64,000 nt of DNA from Atopsyche davidsoni. Lineage: Eukaryota > Arthropoda > Insecta > Trichoptera > Hydrobiosidae. Below, piece after piece: positions 23,441-36,149 of this stretch. The stretch lies in NCBI GenBank assembly GCA_022113835.1, contig JAILWY010000019.1:3038001-3102000 (forward strand), written 5' to 3'. The position numbers were made by a program, and so were the translations under genes. Position 1 is the stretch's first letter, and each line of letters opens with the position of its first letter. The notes beneath the pieces are model-generated. The model searched no databases. It was given only the letters and a program-made list of their open reading frames with translations, and had not been told where the DNA came from.

Positions 23441-26379
23441 TAAATCACCACTATCCAAGAACATTTATCTATTTGAACTTTCTTCACAGGCATAGCTATA
23501 ATTTAATGCTATAAAAATTCTGCTTGTCCTCCTTACACATTTTTTCTAACTGATCGCATTAATCAACCATATGAACCCACAAAACCTATTTCATATAAAA
23601 AGCTCAGTTTATAGAATGCGCTCGTTAAAATGCGGGCGGTTGTGAAAATTGCATATTTATTATTTGCTGACGCAAACACAGAACACGCGTAATTTAGTAG
23701 GGGATTAAAATTTCACATGAATTTCATTTTGGATCAAACAAATGTGATTGAGAATACAGTATGCGTAAGGTGTTATAATAAAGTTCTGATAAAATTATAC
23801 TGCATCGTTATTGAATAACAAATAACCTTAGTTTTAAATGCACAGCTTTTGATCAAAATTAAGTTAATAACCTATAGATAGATTTCGTAACATTTTTTCA
23901 CTGATTTACTTTTAGTATGTAACAAAATGTTAGTTTTATAAATTTACTATGCTAATCGCTTAATTTAACCTATAATATATTTTGTTATCCACCCTTTAAT
24001 GAACAAGGCGCAAAAAGTACTAATACATTCGTAAATAACTGAATGTCATTGGCAATTCTTCTTCTAGAATCAAAGGAGATCTAATAGCATATTACATATT
24101 CTAGGAAATAGTGGTTTCCCCGTGATGAAAACCAAACGCAATTTTATTTAGTTGACATTCACTTTTCCTGTCTTGATAGACTTTAATAAGTATTTTTAAT
24201 ATATTTTAACAATCAAAAAATAAGATTTTAATTTTCGCACCCCTACTTCCTACCCCGGACACTTGGTCATCCATTTCTCAAAAAGTGATGGTTCCCTATA
24301 TGGGGATCCGATATTAGTACAAAAACACTCCCTGTCGTGTCAGGCATTCGGTCTTGTAATATATTACCCTGGCGCCTACATATTTGTTGTTTTGCCTACG
24401 TATCTGGTGTTTAATGACATCCTAGTCCATGCATTTTTGGCATAGTCTTGTGATTTCATTTTGATTTTGGGTATATTTTTTTTTTGGTCCGATATTTTTA
24501 TTATTCGTCAGTTTAGGATTTTTTTGTCTTATTTTGAATATCCTTCGGAGTTTGACTCATAAGATGCTGCACAATTAATTAAAATTCCTTTTTGACTGCC
24601 AAATGACACATTTAGGGATCGGAAATAAATTATAATACACGTATAAATTTTAATCTGCTTTCATTGAATAAATAAAGCCCGTGCTGCTTCTCAAATACAC
24701 CATTTATTGTTTCTTAGTAATGGTACAAAAGGAAAATTCCTTGATTTTAAGAGACTTTTTGAAAACTCTGACGTATTAGTGGTAATGTCAAATAAAGTAT
24801 ATGGTGTTGTTTGTTGTTCTGGTTATTTCACTCGTTCCTGTAAACATGTAAAAGATAGTTGTCAATAAGCTTTTTTGTGAGCGATATGCGCAAATATTTT
24901 TTGTCTCATTTGTCTATTTGTAAATTCATAACCTGCAAATTTTAGGACAGTGTATTTCAATTTATAACATGTTTTTTTTATCTAGATAAAAAAATCTAAT
25001 TTTTTTTAAAAGTAATAAATGTGAGCCCAAGTTTTAACTACTTCTGGGAAGATGCTAAAGCTGACTAATTTTGTCACATGATCCCTCCTTATACATAATA
25101 CCAGAAGCGCCCCCAGACTTCCGCCCTTATGAAGAGTATTTCCGTTTCGTTCCATTTTAATAAAGTATGTTTGAAGTACTTTTTTTTATTTGAGTGTTTT
25201 CTCTTCCTCGGCAAAATCTTAGTTTTTTTTCCAAATTTACTATAGTTTAATTAATATAGGTTTTCGAAAATCAAGATATTTGCCAGTAATAAAGGTACCT
25301 AAATTTTAGACTATGTATTGTAAAATATATTTATATCTTACAGTGCGTTGACACCGTAAACTCCCCGGTACCGAAATGTGTGCTATTGACTAGACATGTA
25401 TTATACTTCTCCAAGTAAATCTTTTGTTGCTGTTGATATTTTTATTCTTGCTTTGGTGGTGTTCAAACACAATAACTTGCCTTTTTGGCACTATAAAGTC
25501 CTCTTCATCCCAAAGCTTTCCAAATACCCTTCCTTATCTATGATATTGGTCATGCAAGCGCGCTGCCTTCCTGGCACAGCAAGAATGAGCTTATTCTTGT
25601 GGATTGTCTTTAGAATTCGGTTGTGATTCATTTATTGCATTTTGGGTATTGAATTCAAGTATGATGTGATTATAATGGTCCCTTGATATACAAATATAAT
25701 ATTATGGCTACATTCTTTCGAAACATTCAAGTTATCATTTCATTTCTTAATGTGTTTTTAAGAAACGCTGCATAATATGCATGTAAGATTTTCAAAAGAT
25801 TATAACTGTCATCACTCTTAGTAAAGTGGAATGAATCATTCAAATGACAGATGAATTATAAGACTTGGCAAATAATTCAAATAATCCTTTCAAAAACTTC
25901 ATGATATTTATTGTGTATTAATTGCTAAGATTAATAAAAGATAAAATAAGCTTTCATATAGTTTAAATATTCTCAGAGACATGGTAGTTATTAACAATTA
26001 ATTTATTAGGTACATGTTAGGTAAAAAGTATCATACTCCAGCTTTTGTGAATCGGGTTTATGTGACGGCCATTTGAAAATATTTAATGTGTGCTTCAATC
26101 AAAAAAACCCAGTCGTAACGTGTTTAAATATTAGCATTAATGCGTTATTTCCTTAATTTATAAAACAGATTCCTTGGCTGTGACTTTCAAATATCGTATA
26201 TATGACATATTAGAGATTAGTGCGTTAATTTATCAATTTGTTTTATTACCGGCAAAACATTAGCATTGTTTTTTTGTAAGCTAGTAATATAATCAGAGTT
26301 AACTTCATCAATAACGTATAGTACCCATAGCATTTTCTTTATTCCAAAAATATTAAATAGTTAATGTGCACTTTGTTGG

Positions 26380-26800
26380 AGGATTATACGAGTTCCGGAT
26401 GCTTAATGTCTCCGTCGATACGCTGGTCTGCTCGGTGCACAAAATACCAACTAAGGACGCAACGGCTGACGTGGCCTGTGGAGGAGCTTTCACACGGTCG
26501 CCTCGCCGCGAGCTCCTCTTGGTGCGGTATTCTGGCCGGGGTGAAGGCGGCGCCGCCAGCAGTAATGGCTACAAGACAGTTTGCTTGGTCCACACGACTC
26601 CTCGTGTCCGGCCACTTAATCAGAATGGATGACTGTGCTTAAAAATATTGTCACCGCTTAATTTGAGGGTCCCTCGGTTTGCGGCCGAATTAAACTTTTA
26701 ATACGGATTGTATCTTATTTACAAATGATGGCCCGTGTAACTCCGTGTGTTTACAGCGCGGCCCGGAGTCCCCGGCGATCGGGGACGCGACGGGACTTAT
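26380..26800. other. Non-AT segment with frames open on both strands
   Basis: Balanced composition from about 26380 to 26640, followed by a GC-rich block to 26800 containing GCCCGGAGTCCCCGGCG. Three frames are open across the first part (26364-26642 and 26366-26632 plus, 26384-26593 minus). None resembles a known protein, and the two plus frames contradict each other. It is a possible transposon relic or regulatory element, not called as a gene. Confidence 0.2.
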
Positions 26801-27119
26801 TTGTGATTTAATACGATTTCGGATCATTAGTTATGCCCACTGTTATTTATATGACAGATGCTAAGACTCAATACATCTAAATTACAAGTATTATAAATAT
26901 CGGATTTTTATTAGCTCAATCTTGTATTTCGATATTAATCTTATTATTTCCAGTGTGTTAACTATATTTTTCAGAACTTAACTCGATAGTATATTCGTTT
27001 CTGTAATTTTGAAAACTCTATGAATATTTTTTATTTACATAATAACTTGCTGTCATTTTAAACAGTAACATATAAGTTAATATTTTCTAAGATTTTCATA
27101 TTGTTTAAAGGCACACTCC

Positions 27120-27900
27120 GAATCCGTCCACTGCGAAACGTTGCGTAATGGTATTAGTTTCTAAAATTGCTCTCGTGTCAAAACTGGTGACGGCGAAGCC
27201 CGATAATCACTCAATGAATACTGCGAGTACTTGGTCGATATTCCCACGTCTACTGGCAGCTCTTGTGAGGCCGACAGTGAGACCCGCGGGCAGACGCCGG
27301 TCATCCGCAGGTCGCCATGCCCGGGGATAGGCATTTAGGGCCGGCGGTAATTTACGATACTGTCTAAAATTAAAACAATACCCCCGAGCACGCGGACAAA
27401 AGCCCCCCCACTCAAGATTAGCGTTGTAAACGCATAAAAACCGAAAACTGAGAGTCCGAGGGACGTGCTTTATGTGAGCCCCGCGGGCATGCGCGCCCGT
27501 CCGGAATTTTACCGCCCGCGGCTTCTCGTTTTTTCCTGCGCCGGAGGAATCCACAGAAATGCCGGAGCCGGCGAAGGAGGCCACGGCGGATTCACTTACA
27601 CGCCTATTTATTTATCTCGTCTCACCCCCCTCCTCTTTCCGCCTCCAGCCTCTCGATACGTTTTTAACTGAGCGAAAAAATGCATTGTGCGAATTTTCGG
27701 CTCCCATGCCTCGCGGAAAACAATGGAGCGCCGAAACAATCGAAGGATTTTTAATATTTGAAGCGAGCCGCACGGAAACGGCACCGCTGCATGCGTGGAG
27801 CGGGTCAAGAGCGTTTGTCGCTTCCTGGATTTTAGTTATCTGGGACTTGACAGTTATTTTATTTCATAATTCTACAGGGTCGTGTAACGTAACGATGCTC
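27120..27900. promoter_or_regulatory. Large GC-rich island
   Basis: Almost 800 bp of high-complexity, CG-rich DNA includes GCCCGATAATCACTCAATG, GGGCCGGCGGTAATTTACG, GCGTTGTAAACGCATAAAAACCG, CCGCCCGCGGC and GGATTTTTAATATTTGAAGCG. Overlapping frames on both strands disagree in phase and have no recognisable domain. The mixture of CG-rich blocks with GATAATC, GTAATTT and CATAAAA words is the signature shared by most islands here. Confidence 0.35.
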
Positions 27901-27969
27901 TTGTGTTGATGTTTTGGATACATATCAAATGATATGATTAAATATTTGTTGAAACCATTGTTTAAATAT

Positions 27970-28131
27970 TTGGCGGTTTTGCCAAGCCAACCTTTCACGT
28001 CAGCATTATCAAACTAAGTCTACCGTCTAAGGTAACCAATAAAATTTAAAATGTGGAAAAATCACAAAAGTATTTTATATCAAATAATAAAATGGAATTC
28101 CATCAAGTACTCATTGTCAAAAATATTGAAT
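27970..28131 (-). mobile_element. Foldback MITE family, degraded copy C
   Basis: It begins near GGCGGTTTTGCCAAG, continues with CAACCTTTCACGTCAGCATT and ATGTGGAAAAATCAC, and ends ATGGAATTCCATCAAG...AAAAATATTGAAT. These are the same words, in reverse orientation, as in the copy at 47149. The CCTTTCACGT stretch lies in the inner-arm orientation of the hairpin, so this looks like a rearranged or partly deleted two-armed copy. Confidence 0.7.
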
Positions 28132-28217
28132 ACGTATATTTTTTATAAAAGTATTTTGTGTATCTACTTTGAAAATAGTTCAAACAACAAAAAAAAAATT
28201 AAATTAATTTCACACAA

Positions 28218-28235
28218 TTTTTTTTTTTTTTTTTT
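28218..28235. repeat. Poly(T) tract
   Basis: A run of 18 T lies about 100 bp left of the very GC-rich island at 28325-28515. Confidence 0.75.
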
Positions 28236-28324
28236 CTTTGCTGTATTTAATTGTATGGCACCACAATAGACTAGACTGGTGATAAGCATTAGGCGTCTGA
28301 ACAACCACCTAATCTGATTCGTCA

Positions 28325-28515
28325 CGGAGGAGTGTGGATCTGTGGATTTGGATGATGTGGAGATGTTTCCGGCGGAATCCAAGATGGCGGAGGATTTCCC
28401 CCGCGCGGCCCCGCGGTGACGGCGCATTTCCCGCGGTGGCGCCGGCCCCGGCGCCGGCCCGGCCTGCGCCCCTCGGGGGGCCCGTCTGGCGACCAGCGGG
28501 CATGCTAAACCCTGC
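28325..28515. promoter_or_regulatory. Very GC-rich island
   Basis: One of the most CG-dense stretches in the window, with GCGCCGGCCCCGGCGCCGGC and a CCAAGATGGCGGAGG word. The latter contains the GCCAT core (in reverse) recognised by Pleiohomeotic/YY1 proteins. Frames on both strands are arginine-, alanine- and proline-rich, as expected from composition. Confidence 0.3.
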
Positions 28516-28840
28516 CGCTCACCAACCAGATACTTCCATTATTCGAATAACATGAGTGTAATACTTACTCATACCAATATTGGATAGCATAACCGCGCAT
28601 GAGATTTATAAATATTTTTTTTAATTGATATTCATATATACGATATGTTTCTTCGAAATACTCTAAAAACTATGTACGCATTTATCTTAATAAAATAATG
28701 TAAGATGATTCATGTATTAATAAAACAACCCACACTCTTGCTTTCGTGACATCTTCTTACTTACTCTCAAATTAACTTTATATTAAGATTGATATTTTGA
28801 ACCTTTTAACACAGTTTTATTGGGAATGACTAAACCTTCG

Positions 28841-28860
28841 TTTTTTTTTTTTTTTTTTTT
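28841..28860. repeat. Poly(T) tract
   Basis: A run of 20 T in AT-rich DNA, about 100 bp left of the next GC island. Confidence 0.8.
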
Positions 28861-28949
28861 AAATTTGTAATGTCTACCGTACATGCTGTTATAAATCAAA
28901 TAGTTGCTATATTTATAAAACCAATCACTTTGGTTTGATTATTATTGTT

Positions 28950-29125
28950 CTGGCTCGGCATCCTAAAGTAGGCCGCCCCTGGAGGCTCCGTCCAAGAGCC
29001 CAAGTCGTCATTGACATCTCGGGTAGTAGACACCGTACGTGGCGCTCGAGCCCGCGGGGTGACAGATGACTGATGCGCCGGCCCCGCGGGACGCCCCCCG
29101 CGCCTCCGCCCCCTGCCCCTGCTAT
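28950..29125. promoter_or_regulatory. GC-rich island
   Basis: CG-rich with GAGCCCGCGGGGTGAC and CGGCCCCGCGGGACGCC, followed by a T/A-rich flank with TTTATTATTTGTATTATT. No frame of note. Confidence 0.25.
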
Positions 29126-30178
29126 TGTTTATTATTTGTATTATTATAATGCCACGTCGATTGATCTTATCGCTACTTTAGTCTATACAAGTTTGAATAT
29201 ATTATTCTAAATCGTTTCTCTAGTTAATAGTTTTCTTACTTTCTTCATTGATCCTTTAGGTTCGTAACGTTGTCCGTCATAGTTCATGTTTAACGTATAC
29301 ATAAAACAACACCTACCCGTTCGCAGATTAGTTTGTGTTACTGATAATACGTTTGTTAAACAGCTAGCGTCTATAATAAGAAATCAATTTTTATTGAGAG
29401 AGAGAGAGTGTAAAAAAGAGAATGTGAAATTACTATTTATTTACATTTTTCGAATTAAACATAAAATTTGATGTACATATTTTGTTTTACATTAATAATT
29501 TACTTTTATTTTCATAATTTCAAACAGTTTCAATTTATTTCAACTGCAATCAATAATTTTTAACAATAAATAGAGCGTAAGCATTTAATATAGAAAATAA
29601 TATTTTATAAATCTACCACAAATAGTAACTACATGCATAGTGGCATGGTAGAATGTGTTTTATTATTGTTATGTTTATAATCAAATTGACTTCTGTTTAT
29701 TAAATTAAAATACATCTGAAATATTTAATCAAACCGTTGAATGAATATATAAATTTAATAATATATCAAATAAAAATAATGTATTTCACGGTATCCACTT
29801 GACGTTTAAAGATAACTTTCACATCAATCAATTATCTCCGATTTTCTGTTATTGCAGCTATCCCTAATGTTTAATGTCTCTATTTGACAGAAAAGTATCC
29901 GAACACATGTTGGCCTCTTGTCTTTCTTCCCAAATGTAATTTGTATGTTTTCCTGGTTGTAAATTTGCGGATTCTATTGTTTGCTAATCACAGCGTGTTT
30001 TTTTACGTCTTGTTTAGGGTCCGATGGTCGGTCCCAGCCTAGACCCTTATGTCTACCACCTCTTGTTTTTTCTGCTGTCAAACTGGGATATTAATCGCCT
30101 TTATTTATTTAGAAAGAAAAAAAATGCTATACTGAATAAGCCATTTGACTAGGTATAAAAGATGGGTCAGATTTCGAA

Positions 30179-30207
30179 TTTTTTTAACGTCTTATACGTT
30201 AAAAAAA
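30179..30207. repeat. Perfect short inverted repeat (hairpin)
   Basis: TTTTTTTAACGT and ACGTTAAAAAAA form a perfect 12-bp stem around the 5-nt loop CTTAT. The function is unknown. It could be a chance palindrome, a transposon end or a transcript hairpin. Confidence 0.7.
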
Positions 30208-30779
30208 TTGCTGCACCAGGATGGGGTCGCATCACCGGTAATGTCTAGGAATTATTTTCATTTGCTCTATGCGTGAGGATGCGTGCTCTCCCTCGGTGTG
30301 ATTTTTTCAATCATCACTTTGCTTATTCGCTAATGGCTAGCTACAAGTTGGTGGTACGATTGTTGCTACGTGTGTAGAGGCCATTCTGTTTTAAGCAATC
30401 GATTGAAACAACTTTAGATTATGTATAAATAAAATTACTATTTTTTTAAAATATTTTATTGATTTTTATCAGACAAGTAGAATACTCAAATTATGAAAAT
30501 CTTTTTATTTAAATTAAAAAATTTCTTTTGACAAAACATAACATGTATATTTTCGGTAATCCTACGATATCCTTATACATTACTGTTCTTATAAAATATA
30601 TTGGGAATATCGTTTAGAGCTGTTTTTTTTTTACTGCAGATATATTTATAAATTTCAACTGAAAGTTACGTAAGTGTGTATTTTACGTACTCATACTCAT
30701 CGGACAAGTGAAAACATATCACAATATACATCAATTGTTACTTGGCATGTTTTTATTTCGGCAAATTAATAGATAAATC

Positions 30780-31000
30780 GCGGTCGCGTCGCTACAAATG
30801 ATTTCGGCCATGAGCTGCCCGTCCGTCCGCGAGGTGTGCACGAGTATTTATCCATTTGTTTTCGTTAGTGTAATCTGTAAACATCACACGTTGGCGCGTT
30901 CACCTCATAACACCTTGTGCGCGGTCGAAAACATTTTAACTCGGTCCGCTGCAGAAGCAGGCACGGGACCACGCACAGTACCGTCAGTGTTAAAATAGCA
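30780..31000. promoter_or_regulatory. GC-enriched island
   Basis: It includes AATCGCGGTCGCGTCGC, CGGCCATGAGCTGCCCG and GCGGTCGAAAACATTTTAAC. No recognisable protein; regulatory role inferred from context. Confidence 0.22.
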
Positions 31001-31879
31001 AATTCCAAACAACAAACATCAACTATGTTCTCTTTGGGCTATAAAAACATCACTGACCACCTAATAAATGTTTACACGTACTAATAAACACCGGTAGCGC
31101 AACATGTCAAATGTGTAAATCGGCCCCCACCGATTCATAAGTTGTGTTTTTATTTTTTGCCCCTTCCGCTCTAATGTTTATTTTTCTACCTTCAATATAT
31201 CAGTTAGCCTAATACGCTTTTTCTTGTTCGCTTACAAAAGTCGAGCATTGTTAACATTTTTGGCAAATTTCTCGGGTAAGGAATTGCCCGGTGGATTCTT
31301 TTGTGTTATTTTTTTTGCGACAGACATAATGAATCACGTTTCACATGCGATGATTTTTAGTCTGTCTCTATTTGTGGCTACTTTGGAGTTTTTACAAAAC
31401 AAAGAAAGATTGCGGTGATATTTCTTTACTCTCCGCACGATGTTGGCATTGCAAAAGTCATTTCCGGGTCTGCGGCAGCACTGTCAGTCGCGCTTCAATT
31501 AAAGGTGTCGATGTATTTAAAAGCGCTTCAGCTTGTTTGCTTTTTTATGCGACGTAAAGAACAGACGAACATGCATATTTCCTGCTTGTTTTCTTTTTCT
31601 TCAAAACGTGTTAGTTTTATCAAACATTTACCAACCAAGTATACGCATATCCCTAATTAAAATATTGACCACGTGGTATATGTGACGTTAATGTATCAGT
31701 ACTACTTGTTAATGATTAGTTATTTTAAAAAAATATTTTTCTATTGCTAGTATTTTTTTTATTCAAATCTATTTAGAGTTGAAATGTGCCATTCGATACA
31801 TGATTTCAGAGACTTTCAATTCAAGCTACAGATGACTAACTTTTGTGATAGAAACATATAATCGTTCTTATCACCCTGT

Positions 31880-32060
31880 CCCGGCGAATTTCAATTAACA
31901 CGGCCATGTTCATCAAGGGAGCTCCGGGCCGGGCAGCGCTCAGACAGAAGCCGCATTGGGGTTGAGAGGCTTGCACCACCTCCGCTTCGTGGACGACCGA
32001 ATCACAAAGCGCCAGTCGTAGCGGACTGCAACGTGTTTTTTTTTTTTTTTTTTTTTTTTA
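31880..32060. promoter_or_regulatory. GC island abutting a 24-T tract
   Basis: CG-rich sequence (GCTCCGGGCCGGGCAGCG) from about 31880 ends directly at an uninterrupted run of 24 T at 32036-32059. The direct junction of a GC-rich body with a homopolymer tail could mark a retroposed insertion on the minus or plus strand, but no family was recognised and no target-site duplication was found by eye. Confidence 0.3.
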
Positions 32061-32309
32061 CGAACAGTATTATTGCTTTTCTGTTCTAGTTAAACCCGAA
32101 GTCTCATAAACCCACATGTTTATCTTCGTATACATAGAATTTCGTTTTTTTCTATTCTTGGTTTTTAAAATAAACTTTACAGTAAAAGTTTATTTTTAAT
32201 GTTTTGACAACCTATAAAGAATTTTGATCAATTATAAGTTGTTTTGTTGCTACATCAAACTTATTTAATAAATGAATGCATTACTTTTACGAACAATATA
32301 TATAGTGTA

Positions 32310-32500
32310 GTCAGTTTACGTGGCGATGGTCCTAGCTGACGCTGGTGTCACTGGGTGCAGTCGCTCTGGCGCGGGGCGCAGCTTTTCAGCGTGGCTTTGT
32401 GGCGCGTGCGGCCCGCGCGGCCCTTGTCGCGTTCGCCCTGCCTTTGTAAATTTCGCTAGTGACTCGCTCCCCGACAGCCTTCCTGTGTAACAACACCTGA
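32310..32500. promoter_or_regulatory. GC-rich island
   Basis: It contains TGGCGCGGGGCGCAGC and GCGGCCCGCGCGGCCC. No reading frame of note and no AT-rich homeodomain words inside the core. Confidence 0.25.
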
Positions 32501-32939
32501 CATGTTCATTTTATTTAATCTTTCACTTTTGTGTGTTATTCCATTACACAAATATACAAGAGCGCGATTCTTTTATGTTCGTTAGTGCATTAAAAACGAT
32601 AAAAATCCATTTATTTATTAATACACATAATATTTCTTTTTAAATAAATTCTTAACCCTTTTTAAAATATACCCGATTCATTTGCACAATAGATTTATTT
32701 TAAATCCAAATATGCCCATATAAAGTCCGACTTATAGTTTTTTTTGTATTATTATTAAATGATATTGTTCAAAAATTATATTGCAGCAATACCTTGTTTT
32801 AAATTATATTAAAGTCAGGTAGCCTGGTAATGTCTAAAAGTTATATTAAAAAACTAAGTAGTTTCTCGTTAAATAATTATGTTTGTGTCTATTCTTGATT
32901 CGGACGGTTACATCTAACTAGATATGTACGTTTAAATCA

Positions 32940-33210
32940 GACTGGTAATTCCTGCAGCTGTCTCTCCCCGCCTTGTGTATTGGATGGAAACGAAAATTAT
33001 GCTGATCGCCGATGACAATAATGGCATTGCGGGAGGGCGGCCCGCCCTGGTCGGCCGCTTTTGTTTAGGGCTGTACAAGTGCGCTATTATTTCCACATCT
33101 ACATGCATTTCTCTTCAATACCTAATTGAAATTGATGGTCGTAATGGGCGCTCCATGGACGGCATCCGCGGTTGCATGGCTTTGGCCAAAAACAAGATCG
33201 TATTTTATAA
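32940..33210. promoter_or_regulatory. GC-enriched island
   Basis: It includes GGGAGGGCGGCCCGCCC, GACAATAATGGCATTGCGG and CCTAATTGAAATTGATGG. The 86-residue plus frame (32975-33235) is mixed in character but resembles nothing I know. Confidence 0.22.
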
Positions 33211-34264
33211 AGATTTCATGATTACCTTCTTTTAAATCATTTGTATATAGTGGAACACTTATATAAAAGTTCTGTATCTTTTTTCTGTCATTGTATGCGT
33301 TATTATTTTAATAAATTAATTGGTCTTATTAATAATTAGCGATACGTTTATTTTTTGCAAAAATAATATTAAATCTGGATGATCTGCCATCTGAATGCTA
33401 ACTTATTATATATTGATTTTTTGTCTCTTATATTATACCTACAGCCATTTGTGAAATGAAGTGATTAGTTTGATTAAGTTTTTTTTCAAGCGTTAGAACT
33501 GTAGTTAATTCTCGTTAGTTTCAAGGATGCCTTTAGTTAAATTCTCCGTGATAATGTTACTCAATACAGACGATCCGAGACAGTCTCGTTGGAATGCAAA
33601 GCTTTTGGGGTGCGATGACTACGGCATAAATAAAAGGCGCTTAAATATTTCGGTCTTATGAATGAAACGCATGACTCTTGAGAAATTATAACAAGTACAT
33701 AAACATGATAAAAAAATTCAACGTTCAACCTTTTGTTGTCTTCATTTAGAATCTACCAAACAACCCTTAAAGAATGTGAATTATTTGTATCAATGGATAG
33801 TTTTCTTAGGTGAAACTTCCTAAGACACGGAACCCCGAGAATTACCTACTTACCTTTAATATCAGATATTTCTTATTTTCAATGTCCTGTTCAACCATTG
33901 TTTTATTTAAAAAATCTAACTTGAAAAAAAGTTACGTTCATGCCATTGAAAGCAGTTTTATTCTTTGTACTTACTCACAATATATTAATAAAAATATATA
34001 TATATATTATTGAAATGTTTTTCTGTTAATCGTAATTTCAACAAGGTCACACTACCTATGTGTAAGTAGCAGTTGCACTTTTCGTAACTGTAGAAATTTA
34101 GATGTCTACCTTAAATGATGCGATAAGTGCACTCCGCATTTTATCAGAAGTGCTATTTCCTCCCTTCGTATAAAACCTTCAGAGATAAAGATAGTTTCAC
34201 TAACGACTATTGAATGTAGCAGTGTACACAAACAACAATAAATACAATAATCACTTAATGATAA

Positions 34265-34430
34265 CACCCCCTATCTATCAGCCGCCGGCGCCCGCGTCTA
34301 CCACCGCCCACCGCAGGGCGAGTAATGTATGCGGCAGGGTGGGGCGGCATTAATTACCGCCTAACGGCCGCGGGAGCCGAGCCCCGCCTAGGGGAGCCGC
34401 CGGACTGTGGGCCTTGCTTCTACATGTTTC
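34265..34430. promoter_or_regulatory. GC-rich island with TTAATTA
   Basis: CG-rich blocks (CAGCCGCCGGCGCCCGCG; GGCCGCGGGAGCCGAGCC) flank GGCATTAATTACCGCC, a perfect palindromic homeodomain-dimer-type core. No coding potential. Confidence 0.35.
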
Positions 34431-35479
34431 GAATTCTCATCTATAAATTGATAACAACTTGTATATGTATGATGATATAATTATCTTCACAATATTCACA
34501 AGTGTGCATCTACTTTCGAACGACATGTTTCTACGTTTTCTATACTGTGCTTACATTTCTGCATCGCTTCCTGCTGCACGTCGCAAACTCAAAAGTCCAG
34601 ACTTAAAACTTAGTTTTATTTTAAATTAGTACTTATCTTTAGTATGTATGTACTTTAATTGTGTAACGAAATCGATTGTACATTGTTCGGCGAACGCATC
34701 ATATTAAATTGTACAGCTGCTTTACTATACAGTTCCGTTGTTTCTATTTTTCAGTCTCAATATGTGTGCTTTCCCGGGGATATTTTTTCTCTAGATGCTG
34801 GTTTGTTTAGTTTGTTTCTCGAGGAATGTGCAGGGTGATAAATGGTGTTCTAAAAACAATTTTCGAATCCCACAGCATACCCACACGAATGTTAAATAAA
34901 AAATACGCCTTTGAACTCATATAAGTGTCATGAACTGAAATCTTCTTAATTTACTTTTTATTTGTATACACGAGTCTTAACGATTTTATCAAATTATTTA
35001 CTGAACCAAATAAAAGTATTTCGTAGTTATTCATTGAATAATAAAAACCTCTCGCAAAGCATAAATGAGTTAGTGACTGGTTTAAAATATTTGGAGGTAC
35101 AAATAGTATTCTGATAGATGGTCTGTTATAAACTTATATATATTTCTTGTTTTAAAAAAGATTTGCGAAAATCTGCATTTAATTTTGCACTAACTACTTT
35201 TATGCTATTCACCATTGTGATAAACAATACAACTCGCTAGCATTATATTAGGAAAACTTTTGTTTAAAATCTTAACGAGAACTAAAATAATTTCATAGGG
35301 GCCCTCTGAAATATATCTAGGGAAAAGTGAGTTTAAATTCATTGAACTACTAATTGAATTCTATATGCTAATAATAGGTCAAACGGTAACCAGTTAACAC
35401 TGCTCTCGGTCCTAGAGTATATTTTGTCGAATTCAAATTCGGTACTCTCATAGAGCGCTGATACCTGCGGTTTATAATC

Positions 35480-35575
35480 CATCAGTTCCTGCTAACGAAC
35501 TAGTTGGGACTGAGGCGGCCTGTGCGCTGCCAGGGGTGCAGGCGAGCCTGAGCCGGCATACGTTTTTAAATATTA
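35480..35575. promoter_or_regulatory. Short GC-enriched segment
   Basis: A brief rise in GC (GGCGAGCCTGAGCCGGC) in AT-rich DNA. Nothing else recognisable. Confidence 0.15.
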
Positions 35576-36149
35576 GTACTCAATGCGCTCAGAAGAATCC
35601 AATCACCAGAGTTATACAAATCAGAAGGTCTTGTGTATGTATTTTAAGTCGTTTAACATGTAATATGGAACACCACTGTTTAATATGTAATGCAGGAAAA
35701 TTAAACTGTCTATAAACACCTCTGTTATAATGAGGAATAGAATACATTAATTGAACTTTGAATGAACTTATGTTGAAACTTATAACATTTAACACATATG
35801 ACATTTGAAACGCTTTTATAGATTTAAAGAAAGATTGACATATTGAGATAGTGCTTTTTTAATAAGTATAATTTTTTAGCTTTAAATGTTATCTTCTACA
35901 TTTTAAAAGTTTCAATTAACAGTTAAATAAACAATAAAATTTTCATTTCATATAAAATTTCACAATATAATAATTTTAAATTTATTATAAATACTTCATA
36001 TTAATTAAATTTATCATTCATACATTGTGACTTTAGTACAGTGGCGTACCACCAGTATAACGAGAGTAAAAAAAGTTATTTTTAAATAGTTTACTGTGGA
36101 TTGAACTTGCACATTTGAATATTTGTGCACATGACATTACAGTCGCTTC

